In this document: piece by piece, positions 1-5,885 of the stretch
Layout of the letters: each line of letters begins with the position of its first letter
Numbering within the stretch: position 1 is the stretch's first letter
Source: Singulisphaera sp. GP187
GTDB taxonomy: Bacteria > Planctomycetota > Planctomycetia > Isosphaerales > Isosphaeraceae
DNA: 64,000 nt
Reading direction: 5' to 3'
Assembly: GCF_900129635.1 (NCBI RefSeq)
Contig: NZ_FSRB01000001.1
Coordinates: forward strand, 5,235,501-5,299,500
Notes under the pieces: generated by a model
The model's database searches: none
The model's input: the letters and a program-made list of their open reading frames with translations, nothing else
Told to the model about the DNA's origin: nothing
Program-made: the position numbers and the translations under genes

Positions 1-10
1 GCCAAAGAAG

Positions 11-67
11 AGCCTCATCAGTGCGGGAACCAACCCGCAGACCGCTCGTCCTTGAGCGGTTTCGGCC
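11..67 (-). ncRNA. Type II hammerhead ribozyme (copy 1)
   Basis: Read on the minus strand, the core is complete. Stem II 5' strand GGCC (67-64) is followed by GAAA (63-60), stem III CCGCTC/GAGCGG (59-54 with 47-42, six-base loop), U41 and C40 as the GUC cleavage triplet, stem I TGCGGG/CCCGCA (39-34 with 27-22, loop UUGGUU), CUGAUGA (21-15) and stem II 3' strand GGC (14-12). Predicted cleavage is between 40 and 39. Stems I and III are closed by loops and stem II is open, the type II arrangement known mainly from bacteria and phages. Stem II is short here (three pairs plus a G-U). The stop codon of the 68-307 gene abuts it. Confidence 0.92.
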
Positions 68-307
68 TCAGTAGCGAAGCGATGGCTGCGCGATTGCCAC
101 CTGATCGAACGCCCTGAGAGACGTCAAAGACTCATTGGGGATGTAGTCGGTTTGCTGCGAACGTGCCGCCTCAGCCGGAACGAGCTTTCGATAAACTTGA
201 GCCACCGCCGAAGACGCGTTTGACGCCACTACGTAATACCGATTTCCACGGTAGTCGACGCGGAACCGCTGAACCTTGCCGCGATACAGATTAGTCATAA
301 CACTCAT
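68..307 (-). CDS. Hypothetical protein between two hammerhead ribozymes
   Basis: A 79-residue basic protein of unknown function with no recognised domain; the first half is rich in Arg and Tyr. The ATG at 307 is preferred because GAGGAA lies six bases upstream; an in-frame upstream ATG at 340 would sit inside the ribozyme. The stop codon (70-68) directly touches the stem II strand of ribozyme copy 1, and the gene begins just downstream of copy 2. Cleavage at both ribozymes would release a ~321-nt RNA carrying only this ORF. The start choice is well supported; the function is not known. Confidence 0.65.
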   Translation of the reverse strand: MSVMTNLYRGKVQRFRVDYRGNRYYVVASNASSAVAQVYRKLVPAEAARSQQTDYIPNESLTSLRAFDQVAIAQPSLRY

Positions 308-332
308 GTGATTCCTCGGTGCGTAAATGGTT

Positions 333-383
333 GGCCTCATCAGAACGGGCTTTACCCGTTAACGCCCAGCGGGCGTTTCGGCC
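333..383 (-). ncRNA. Type II hammerhead ribozyme (copy 2)
   Basis: Minus-strand reading: GGCC (383-380), GAAA (379-376), stem III CGCCC/GGGCG (375-371 with 367-363, loop GCU), U362 and U361 giving a GUU cleavage triplet, stem I AACGGG/CCCGTT (360-355 with 349-344, loop UAAAG), CUGAUGA (343-337) and GGCC (336-333). Every stem is fully paired and the four-base open stem II is perfect. Predicted cleavage is between 361 and 360. It lies in the gap between the genes at 426-776 and 68-307. Confidence 0.94.
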
Positions 384-425
384 TCAGTAAAGCTCGTTTC
401 TCCGAACAGGCTCTTGCTCGGCGTC

Positions 426-776
426 CTAGGTGGCCTTCTCGGTAGGAATCAGCACGATCAACGTACCCTCAGCGTTGTAGAAACCGAGATTGCGGCCAGC
501 CTTCTCGATCGCTTCCTTGGATTCTCTGAGCCCAAGCCCGGTTCGGTTACGGTGCGCCTTGATGGCGTCGATCTTTCCGCCATTGCGAGCCGTCAAAAGC
601 TCGCTCAGATTCGGCTCAGCCGACGCGACCACCTCTCTGATGGTCGCCTGCGGTGGGGCTGGTTCGGGTCCAACCACCGTGCGAATCAAATTGATGATGC
701 CGGCTTGTAATTCCTGGAACTCCGAGCCGAGGCCGGAAAGCTGCTGGATCGCACACATCTTCTCGTAGGCGTTCAT
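426..776 (-). CDS. Protein with ribosomal L7/L12 C-terminal-like domain
   Basis: A 116-residue protein. Its C-terminal half (about residues 66-95) has the signature of the bL12 C-terminal domain: Lys-Ile-x-x-Ile-Lys, then Arg-x-x-Thr-Gly-Leu-Gly-Leu-x-Glu-x-Lys and Glu-Lys-Ala. In ribosomes this domain recruits translation GTPases. Several phages encode isolated L7/L12-like domains, but their role is unclear. The start at 776 is chosen because GGAG lies about nine bases upstream; the ATG at 791 would touch ribozyme copy 3. The gene is bracketed by ribozyme copies 3 and 2, so self-cleavage would release it as a ~464-nt monocistronic RNA. A role in redirecting translation factors is inference. 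Confidence 0.7.
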   Translation of the reverse strand: MNAYEKMCAIQQLSGLGSEFQELQAGIINLIRTVVGPEPAPPQATIREVVASAEPNLSELLTARNGGKIDAIKAHRNRTGLGLRESKEAIEKAGRNLGFYNAEGTLIVLIPTEKAT

Positions 777-796
777 TCGTCGCATCTCCATTAGAT

Positions 797-848
797 GGCC
801 TCATCAGGCACCGCCTTACGGTGCAAGCCGCCGATGCGGCTTTCGGCC
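797..848 (-). ncRNA. Type II hammerhead ribozyme (copy 3)
   Basis: Minus-strand reading: GGCC (848-845), GAAA (844-841), stem III GCCGC/GCGGC (840-836 with 831-827, loop AUCG), U826 and U825 giving a CUU cleavage triplet, stem I GCACCG/CGGTGC (824-819 with 813-808, loop UAAGG), CUGAUGA (807-801) and GGCC (800-797). All helices pair perfectly, with stem sequences different from the other copies, so the structure is supported by covariation. Predicted cleavage is between 825 and 824. It fills the gap between the stop codon at 850 and the gene starting at 776. Confidence 0.94.
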
Positions 849-849
849 T

Positions 850-1158
850 TCAGATACCGACGCAACCGTCACCGTCGCTGCTCCTCTTTGCCGTTGTGAA
901 GTAATTCGTGATACTCACGGCAAGCGTAGACATGATTCGGGAGCAGACATCGCGGACGTCTTCGGGAGAGGATTCACCTGGGACAAGCTCACGAACCAGG
1001 AAGATTTGCTCCTGCTCAACCGCACCAAGCTCGATCCTCACGTCGTTGCCAACCAGGCGGTAGAGCGCGGTAAGGTCGGCCCCTAGGCACCATTTCCGGA
1101 AGTTGTTCCTGGCCTCAGAAACGATGTCAAGTTGCGGCTTCGTCACGAATTCGATCAT
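850..1158 (-). CDS. Hypothetical protein
   Basis: A 102-residue protein with no recognised domain and an acidic middle. The ATG at 1158 is preceded by GGGGACAAG, a weak ribosome binding site. The TGA stop (852-850) is followed after one base by the first stem of ribozyme copy 3, so the ribozyme occupies the immediate 3' UTR. It belongs to the leftward small-gene cluster of the prophage left arm. Confidence 0.55.
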   Translation of the reverse strand: MIEFVTKPQLDIVSEARNNFRKWCLGADLTALYRLVGNDVRIELGAVEQEQIFLVRELVPGESSPEDVRDVCSRIMSTLAVSITNYFTTAKRSSDGDGCVGI

Positions 1159-1178
1159 GAATCTTGTCCCCGATGTTG

Positions 1179-1469
1179 TTAAGGTTTGTCTAATCCGTGA
1201 TGTCTACGTACTCTCTGATCGAAGTATTCCCAAGCTCGGGCTAAAGCTCCCGGATTGTCGTTAGGAACGTAGTGGCCATCAGTGAAACCCGCGTTGAGAA
1301 CCTGGGTGTGGACGACATACTCCTTGCCACTCCATTCGCGGAGCACAACGCGGTGAGGTAGTGAGCATTCTCCTTTGCGCCAAGGCCCTGCTGCGATGAT
1401 GTCGGCGAACCTGTAGCGAGCGAGAAGCGCAGCCTCCTCGTCGCTCAACGTGTAGAGCGTGTCACTCAT
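1179..1469 (-). CDS. Hypothetical protein
   Basis: A 96-residue protein without a recognised family. It opens with a Ser/Thr-rich acidic segment and ends in Arg/His-rich sequence. The ATG at 1469 has GAGGG five to six bases upstream and is preferred over an ATG at 1493. It is co-oriented with its neighbours, with 20 bases to the next gene. Confidence 0.55.
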   Translation of the reverse strand: MSDTLYTLSDEEAALLARYRFADIIAAGPWRKGECSLPHRVVLREWSGKEYVVHTQVLNAGFTDGHYVPNDNPGALARAWEYFDQRVRRHHGLDKP

Positions 1470-1477
1470 TGGTGCCC

Positions 1478-1591
1478 TCAGTTGGTTAGCCACTGGTCGA
1501 TGACCAGCAACCCATAGATCACAATTACCGAAAGAGCAGCGTAAAATTCAGAACGACGCATCCGTGGGAGCGTAAAGCACCCGAACCGCAT
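1478..1591 (-). CDS. Single-pass membrane microprotein
   Basis: A 37-residue protein. A basic start (Arg-Phe-Gly-Cys ... Arg-Met-Arg-Arg) precedes one hydrophobic helix of about 16 residues near the C terminus. The ATG at 1591 has GGAGA four bases upstream, which argues for a genuine start; the frame upstream lacks such a site. Function unknown; small phage membrane proteins are often holin-like or inhibitors, but nothing here decides that. Confidence 0.5.
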   Translation of the reverse strand: MRFGCFTLPRMRRSEFYAALSVIVIYGLLVIDQWLTN

Positions 1592-1686
1592 GGATTCTCC
1601 ACGTAAAGAGTGTTCATAGGGTAATTGGGCGTGGAAATCGCGAGCGGCTCCGAGTTGTGATACGGAGTCCGCCCGTTGGCCTGTCA

Positions 1687-1902
1687 TTACACAGGCTGGG
1701 GGGTGAGGAAGAACTCCTCAGTGACTTGTTCAGCGATGGCATACGCGAGGGCCGATTCGGGAGAGATTCCGAGCCGGTCTGCGATGATTTGAAGATCAGA
1801 GGGATGGCCGTTGGCGTAGAGAATGTGGTCGTGGGCGATCCGCGTTACACGCTCAATATGTGGCCGATCCTCGCAAAGAGGTGACTGCGATTTTCCTGCC
1901 AT
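1687..1902 (-). CDS. Hypothetical protein
   Basis: A 71-residue protein of unknown function. Residues about 30-60 are helix-rich, with a segment resembling a helix-turn-helix (Asp-Leu-Gln-Ile-Ile-Ala-Asp-Arg-Leu-Gly-Ile), so a small DNA-binding protein is possible. The start at 1902 lies three bases after the stop of the upstream gene (1906), suggesting translational coupling; the ribosome binding site is weak. Confidence 0.5.
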   Translation of the reverse strand: MAGKSQSPLCEDRPHIERVTRIAHDHILYANGHPSDLQIIADRLGISPESALAYAIAEQVTEEFFLTPQPV

Positions 1903-1905
1903 AGA

Positions 1906-2481
1906 TTATATCCGTTGTCCTTGGATTAGTTTCGTCTCGGCCTTCGGCGGCATGCAACGGCGCTTCGGTTCCGAGTCGTCATTCTGCGTCCTTGCTTTGG
2001 GCTGCGAGTCAACGGCGACCCGACAAAGGCCCGTCTCGCGTCTGATTTGGGTCAGGCGCTCGTTATTCTGCATACTTAGGGTAGGGAGCCAGCGTACCTT
2101 GCCGACTCCGAGGATGTGGAAGTAGATTTCGATGGTATTGGGGCGCGAGCCAGGCAAGATTGCGAGTTCGATCCCCATCTCATTGCCGTCCGCCTGCATT
2201 GTCGTGAGCGTCTTGAGGAACGACCGACAGCAAGCCGACTCGGCCTTGTTCTTGCATCCGACGCGAGTCACGAGGTACTCACGCAAGAGCATGGTCGCGG
2301 CCTTGTGTGGCGGTAGCCTGCGGATCCAACCCAATCGTTTAGGCGGGTCCAGGTGTCGCACCGATCCGGACATGTCAGAGAGGCGAAGGTTAGGGCCGTC
2401 TTCAGGCACGAAGACTGGCGTTCCGGTGTCGTCATGTCTCAGGTACAAGCGTCCTCCCTTGTCGTTAGCGTGTCGAAACAT
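1906..2481 (-). CDS. Hypothetical protein with operator-like palindrome over its start
   Basis: A 191-residue basic protein without a recognised domain. The C terminus is rich in Lys, Arg, Gln and Pro, suggesting a disordered, possibly nucleic-acid-binding tail. The ATG at 2481 is embedded in a perfect 17-base palindrome (2476-2492) that recurs at 4368-4384, so binding there could block initiation. No clear Shine-Dalgarno lies upstream; a palindrome GGGGATTAATCCCC (2507-2520) occupies the leader instead. The true start could lie further in (ATG at 2373), also without a good site. Confidence 0.5.
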   Translation of the reverse strand: MFRHANDKGGRLYLRHDDTGTPVFVPEDGPNLRLSDMSGSVRHLDPPKRLGWIRRLPPHKAATMLLREYLVTRVGCKNKAESACCRSFLKTLTTMQADGNEMGIELAILPGSRPNTIEIYFHILGVGKVRWLPTLSMQNNERLTQIRRETGLCRVAVDSQPKARTQNDDSEPKRRCMPPKAETKLIQGQRI

Positions 2482-2492
2482 TCAGAATGTTT
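2476..2492. repeat. 17-base palindrome, left-arm copy 1 (operator candidate)
   Basis: AAACATTCAGAATGTTT is a perfect inverted repeat around a central A. An identical copy with a shared 5' G lies at 4368-4384. This copy overlaps the start codon of the 1906-2481 gene. The size and symmetry fit a homodimeric repressor site; the binding protein is not identified. Confidence 0.7.
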
Positions 2493-2658
2493 GGCGGGTT
2501 CAAGGCGGGGATTAATCCCCCTCGGCAGCGTTCCCACTACCAAGCCTAACGAACCCACTATCCGCCCCAGTGGGCAGATAGACGCCTATCGATGGCTACG
2601 ATGCGGACGTGACAGACGTGGAACATCCCGGACCGCGAACGGAGGGGTTCGACCACGG

Positions 2659-2714
2659 AGCCTCATCAGCGTGGGCCTAACCCACGGACGGAGCACCCCT
2701 GCCCCGTTTCGGCT
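2659..2714 (-). ncRNA. Type II hammerhead ribozyme (copy 4)
   Basis: Minus-strand reading: AGCC (2714-2711), GAAA (2710-2707), stem III CGGGGC/GCTCCG (2706-2701 with 2694-2689, one G-U, six-base loop), U2688 and C2687 giving a GUC triplet, stem I CGTGGG/CCCACG (2686-2681 with 2675-2670, loop UUAGG), CUGAUGA (2669-2663) and GGCT (2662-2659). Stem II here is AGCC/GGCT instead of GGCC/GGCC, a compensatory change that supports the fold. Predicted cleavage is between 2687 and 2686. It lies upstream of the small-gene cluster running from 2481 to 850. Confidence 0.93.
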
Positions 2715-2745
2715 TGGACGGATTACGAGCCGACTAACGGATCGC

Positions 2746-2967
2746 TCAGTTGGCATAATCCGGGACTGTGCATGTTGATTTTCCGAGCGCAGACTCCGCA
2801 ATATAACGCCTCAGTGCTGCAATTCCAGTAGCGGGCCGGCACGGCTCTACACGCCTTTCGGTTACAAGGCTCGTTCTTGGCCGGTTGACGGGTTTGCGGT
2901 CTTCCACCAGGAGGAATCCCAGCGTCTTCCATGCAATTGCCTCCAAAAAGGGCTTCGGATCAGACAT
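2746..2967 (-). CDS. Possible small protein directly after a tRNA-like element
   Basis: An open frame of 73 residues whose ATG (2967) lies six bases beyond the 3' end of tRNA-like element 1. Composition is ordinary (helical N-terminal third, basic middle), but no domain is recognised and no Shine-Dalgarno is visible, because the upstream sequence is the T-arm element itself. It could be a leaderless ORF exposed by processing, or simply noncoding. Confidence 0.3.
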   Translation of the reverse strand: MSDPKPFLEAIAWKTLGFLLVEDRKPVNRPRTSLVTERRVEPCRPATGIAALRRYIAESALGKSTCTVPDYAN

Positions 2968-2972
2968 AGAAA

Positions 2973-3018
2973 GGTCGGGGCGGGAATCGAACCCGCCCGG
3001 CAAGGCATCCCTTCGACC
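2973..3018 (-). ncRNA. tRNA-like T-arm element 1
   Basis: Minus strand: GGTCGAA (3018-3012), a 15-base linker ending in TGCCGG, a perfect tRNA-type T arm GCGGG-TTCGATT-CCCGC (2996-2980), then CCCGACC (2979-2973), which pairs with GGTCG. There is room for neither a D arm nor an anticodon arm, so this is not a normal tRNA. The architecture matches element 3 (4254-4297). It is preceded by the perfect palindrome GTGAGCTATAGCTCAC (3019-3034) after the 3038-3976 gene. It may be a minimal tRNA-like processing signal or a decayed tRNA. Confidence 0.5.
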
Positions 3019-3034
3019 GTGAGCTATAGCTCAC
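3019..3034 (-). other. Perfect 16-base palindromic hairpin after a gene
   Basis: GTGAGCTATAGCTCAC is self-complementary over its full length. It sits three bases beyond the stop codon of the 3038-3976 gene and directly before tRNA-like element 1. No U-tract follows, so it is not a standard terminator; protection or processing of the 3' end is possible. Confidence 0.5.
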
Positions 3035-3037
3035 AAT

Positions 3038-3976
3038 TCAAGCGGCAACCGCGACTTTGGCGGGTTCAGAAGCACGACCAGCGGCACGGGCCTTGTCAAT
3101 GGCCGAGACCATCTTGTCCAGCTTGTCACGCAAGGCGACCATTTCGGTGTACTTGCCCGAAGAGAACATGGCGAGCGCCAGCAACTCGCAATCCTTGAGG
3201 GTGCAAGAGGCCGGATCGAACCCGACAGCGTTCGCGGGCAACGGCTTACCGTGGGCCTTGGCGACGTTCTCCAAGATCGACAGAGCGGCTTCCGGGGTAA
3301 CGGCACCCTTAGCGAGACCGTCACTCAGAGAAGTCGTGATATCCTCCGTCGCCTTGGCGGCATCGCGAGCCTGCTTCTTGACGGCGGTAGCTGCCGCTTC
3401 AAGAGCCGCTTTCGCCGGATTCAGAGCCGCCTTGGCATCCGCGATCCTCTTCACTGTCGCCTGAATACGATTCGTGAAGTCCTCGCGAGTAACCCTGGTG
3501 CCTTGCGATCGTTCCGCCGCGACACCCCGGATCATGTCCAACCAACCTTCGTTGATCGAGCCTTCCAAGTCCTTCGACGTGAAGTGCAGAGCCTTCCCGA
3601 CGATGGCCAGGTACTCGAACATCGAGAGCGAGTCAGCGGCGTCGGCAATCTCAGCCCGGACGAGTTCGCGGAGCACGTGGCACCGCGTCCAATCCGAAAC
3701 CCTGATCGACTCAGCCTTGATCGAGACGTAGATGCGAACCTCATCGCGAATCCGGCTCATCAGCTTGTCGAAATCACCGCTTCCGTAGTCGTTGATGGAA
3801 CCCTTCTGCCATTGGGCGTGCTCGAAAGCACGCTTGCCGATGGCGAAATTCCGGGCACCCTCTTCGGTGTACTTGGCGGTAATCATCTCGACGATTTCCG
3901 CAACCGCCGTCTCATGAACGGAGGCCCGATTGTCGCTGACGATGCCGTTCGTGCTGGTGTTGGTGTCGGCGGACAT
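3038..3976 (-). CDS. Hypothetical phage protein, helical with Ala/Lys-rich C-terminal half
   Basis: A 312-residue, largely helical protein. The N-terminal half (about 20-170) has mixed composition with several Arg/Glu helices; from about 175 an Ala/Lys/Asp-rich stretch looks like coiled coil; the end is Ala/Lys/Val-rich. No family is recognised. The ATG at 3976 has AAGGG upstream. The gene is framed by tRNA-like elements on both sides (4044-4109 and 2973-3018), which is unusual and suggests the mRNA may be processed at those structures. Confidence 0.6.
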   Translation of the reverse strand: MSADTNTSTNGIVSDNRASVHETAVAEIVEMITAKYTEEGARNFAIGKRAFEHAQWQKGSINDYGSGDFDKLMSRIRDEVRIYVSIKAESIRVSDWTRCHVLRELVRAEIADAADSLSMFEYLAIVGKALHFTSKDLEGSINEGWLDMIRGVAAERSQGTRVTREDFTNRIQATVKRIADAKAALNPAKAALEAAATAVKKQARDAAKATEDITTSLSDGLAKGAVTPEAALSILENVAKAHGKPLPANAVGFDPASCTLKDCELLALAMFSSGKYTEMVALRDKLDKMVSAIDKARAAGRASEPAKVAVAA

Positions 3977-4043
3977 GGTGCAGCCCTTTCGGGTTGGCCC
4001 TTTCCCGTCCCGACCGAAATGGCCGAGTACGTTCGAGGGAGGA

Positions 4044-4109
4044 TCTGGACACAGGGAATCGAACCCCGCGACCATTGACCCGGCACCGTACCGCTGAACA
4101 GACGTCGAG
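4044..4109 (-). ncRNA. tRNA-like element 2 (degenerate tRNA)
   Basis: Minus strand: CTCGACG (4109-4103) pairs with TGTCCAG (4051-4045) at six of seven positions; U8 is present; a D-loop-like TCAGCGGT lies in a 3-bp stem; the T arm is CGGGG-TTCGATT-CCCTG (4068-4052). The anticodon stem is poor and the variable region is missing, giving about 66 nt instead of about 73-76. This looks like a degenerate or structurally altered tRNA. I would not assign an amino acid. Confidence 0.45.
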
Positions 4110-4196
4110 TTTAGGCTGGCGTTCCGTTGACGCGACCCGCAGATTTGGCTATGGTAGCCACAGGGCAGTCTCCTAGTAACGTAGGGGCACTGTCTA

Positions 4197-4230
4197 GGGC
4201 CGGGGGATGTTTCCAGCATCCTTCCGGCCC
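4197..4230 (-). other. Long imperfect hairpin in the noncoding leader
   Basis: On the minus strand GGGCCGG pairs with CCGGCCC and, after a 2x2 internal loop, GGATG pairs with CATCC around a seven-base loop. It lies between tRNA-like elements 3 and 2, upstream of the 3038-3976 gene, in a stretch (3977-4367) with no convincing gene. It is part of a structured leader or noncoding RNA. Confidence 0.55.
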
Positions 4231-4253
4231 GTTTGCGTTCACATAACGCAAGT

Positions 4254-4297
4254 CGAGGGAGTGGGAATCGAACCCACTCGGCAGACACCATTCCTCG
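4254..4297 (-). ncRNA. tRNA-like T-arm element 3
   Basis: Minus strand: CGAGGAA (4297-4291) pairs with TCCCTCG (4260-4254) with one A-C mismatch. A 13-base linker ends in TGCCGA, and the perfect T arm is GTGGG-TTCGATT-CCCAC (4277-4261). The acceptor-like helix plus T arm make a 44-nt minihelix with no D or anticodon arm. The TGCCG linker and the T loop are shared with element 1, although the helices differ in sequence, so the shape rather than the sequence is conserved. Confidence 0.5.
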
Positions 4298-4367
4298 CTT
4301 CTTGTCACTCTTATACGCTCACCTCAGTCGCTTGTGACAGCCGCTTTCGCGTTTTCTTGTCGGCCCG

Positions 4368-4384
4368 AAACATTCAGAATGTTT
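4368..4384. repeat. 17-base palindrome, left-arm copy 2 (operator candidate)
   Basis: Identical to the palindrome at 2476-2492. It stands at the boundary between the tRNA-like leader region and the gene-free structured tract, where a promoter for the leftward transcript could be expected. Repressor binding is inferred from the symmetry only. Confidence 0.7.
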
Positions 4385-5218
4385 AGCCGTCTCACTTCAC
4401 ACCGCGATCCTCACCGCATCGTCGCGGCCTTCTCGGTGGTGTGAGTCCGGCGGTCTCGTCCCGCCGCAATCTTTACGTTGGTCGCGTCGACGTGTGACGC
4501 AAGTTTTCAGATTTTCATGCTTCCAGGATCACACTCCGTGGTTCGTAGGGTGGTTGTCGGGATCACTCGTCCCGACACTCTCAAGACGGGACGTGACGGG
4601 GGTCGTGACACGTGTGGAGAAAAAACATCATCTCACGTGAAGCCATATAGGAACGCGCGCGATTCAATCTAGGCCCTGCTGAAAGACGTCCGGACATGCT
4701 CGCCAGAAGACCAGGGAATGCGTGGATGCAGCCATCGCATCATCGCATCGAAAGAGCGGGAGTGAGTGCATCCAACCAACCGTAGGTTCATAAAGGGAGT
4801 GATGAGAGAGGGGATGAAAGCAAGGGTGAGTGAGTGCATGGGGAGGGTAGTGAATGAGCGTGTGTACCTATGCGCCCATAGCTAGTAGGGAGTGTGGAGT
4901 GGTGCTGGAACAGGTGAGTGGATGCGTGCGTGGATTGAGGTGTGAGCGTGAGCGTGAGTGAGTAGCAGGAGTGAGTGAGGATTGTGTGCGTGAGTGCGGG
5001 GATTCATGCGAGCAATCATGCAAGATTGGGGTGCCTGTCAGTCAGATGTTCGTCTATGACAGCCCTAACCCGTTGCCCGCCAACACCTTATGGCATGTGT
5101 CCGCCGGCCCCCCACGCGATCGTCTTTATAGATAACCTTCCCACCCCGGAATTTTTCAACCCTGGGGTAATTTACCATTTCTAACACCCTCTCATGAATT
5201 GCCTGGATGTGAAGAGTC

Positions 5219-5237
5219 ATTTGTCAGTCTGACAAAT
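5219..5237. repeat. Dispersed 19-base palindrome, copy 1
   Basis: ATTTGTCAGTCTGACAAAT, a perfect inverted repeat around a central T. It is identical to the copy at 26547 and followed by TGGG. A second copy lies 38 bases to the right, about 3.6 helical turns away. The invariant core TCAG(T/A)CTGA recurs in seven places across the prophage. Confidence 0.8.
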
Positions 5238-5256
5238 TGGGTGCTCGCTGGACGCC

Positions 5257-5275
5257 ATTCTTCAGACTGACAAAT
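5257..5275. repeat. Dispersed 19-base palindrome, copy 2
   Basis: ATTCTTCAGACTGACAAAT, followed by CGGG. It differs from the perfect form at three positions, all outside the nine-base core apart from the central base. It is paired with copy 1 in the gene-free tract just downstream of the 5343-5735 gene. Confidence 0.75.
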
Positions 5276-5342
5276 CGGGCTGATCGCACCCGTAACGGAT
5301 GACCGGATTGATACGTCCGGACGTGATAAGGATTAGATCGGC

Positions 5343-5735
5343 TTACGTGGTGCGGTAGCACTTTCTAGATGAGCAGTCGCCGGTGAATTTCTCGTTCAGC
5401 GATCGCAATTCCCGGAGCATCTCAGAGAGCAGGTTGATCGCCGCATCCTGACGGTATTCGATCTGCGTCAGCCTCGTCTTCACGTCCGCCCCAGCTTCTG
5501 CTCTCGACCGCGATTTCCGGGAGCGGATCTCGCGTGCAACTCCCTCCTCGAACCACGGAGCCTGTGTCACCGCAATCAGCTTCCGACGACGCTCCGCAGG
5601 GATCGCCGTCATCGCGGCGCGTAACAAGGGAAGCCCCGCCAGGTCCGGTCGATCAGACTGGATATCGACCGCACGGCTGACGATTTTCTCTTTCTCCCGG
5701 CTCGTCCAGAACACCTTCGCTCTCTGCGGTGCCAC
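5343..5735 (-). CDS. Hypothetical protein, Trp/Arg-rich N-terminal domain
   Basis: A 130-residue basic protein. Residues 1-60 have a Trp followed by charged helices and an Ala-Glu-Arg-Arg-Arg segment, vaguely like a Myb-type or other small DNA-binding domain; the last third is helical and may form a coiled coil. The GTG start at 5735 has GAGGGG seven bases upstream. It is divergent from the capsid operon at 6036, with a palindrome (5886-5907) between them, so a regulatory role for that switch region is possible but unproven. Confidence 0.55.
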   Translation of the reverse strand: MAPQRAKVFWTSREKEKIVSRAVDIQSDRPDLAGLPLLRAAMTAIPAERRRKLIAVTQAPWFEEGVAREIRSRKSRSRAEAGADVKTRLTQIEYRQDAAINLLSEMLRELRSLNEKFTGDCSSRKCYRTT

Positions 5736-5885
5736 GGCTCAACCCCTCATTATTTCACGTCCGCCATGCGTCTCAAGGGGAGCCCGAAATCACAGGCGGG
5801 CAACTGCCATTATCCAGCCTATCCCGCAAGGTCTACCAAGTGCAACCCTTTTGATAGTCGTCCGATTTGCATAAAAGCAATAGCA

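Larger units (their letters stand above)
4385..5342. other. Gene-free tract with hairpins and GTGA-rich low-complexity sequence
   Basis: No convincing ORF in about 950 bases. The first 200 hold consecutive hairpins: TCACACC/GGTGTGA (4397-4403 with 4438-4444), CGGCGG/CCGCCG (4448-4466), GCGTC/GACGC (4484-4500) and a perfect TGTCGGGA/TCCCGACA (4555-4577). From about 4750 to 5000 the plus strand is dominated by GTGA, GAGTGA and GCGTGA units, so the complementary strand would be an unstructured pyrimidine-rich RNA. Two 19-base operator-like palindromes lie near the right end. Candidates are a replication or partition locus, a packaging site, or a large structured phage RNA; nothing here decides between them. 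Confidence 0.55.

Noticed and set aside
1..70. Left attachment site at the window start
   Set aside because: No esterase-like coding sequence or match to the attR junction appears at the left edge; phage-type genes and a ribozyme run to the first bases, so the prophage continues outside the window.
3745..3765. CTCATCAG on the plus strand inside the 3038-3976 gene (possible fifth ribozyme)
   Set aside because: The flanking stems and GAAA are absent; the match is explained by coding sequence.
2973..4297. Three canonical tRNA genes
   Set aside because: The T arms are perfect, but D and anticodon arms cannot be folded within normal lengths and no anticodon can be assigned, so I call them tRNA-like only.
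4740..5010. CRISPR-like or tandem-repeat array in the GTGA-rich tract
   Set aside because: There are no equal-length repeats with spacers; the tract is an irregular run of GTGA and GAGTGA units.
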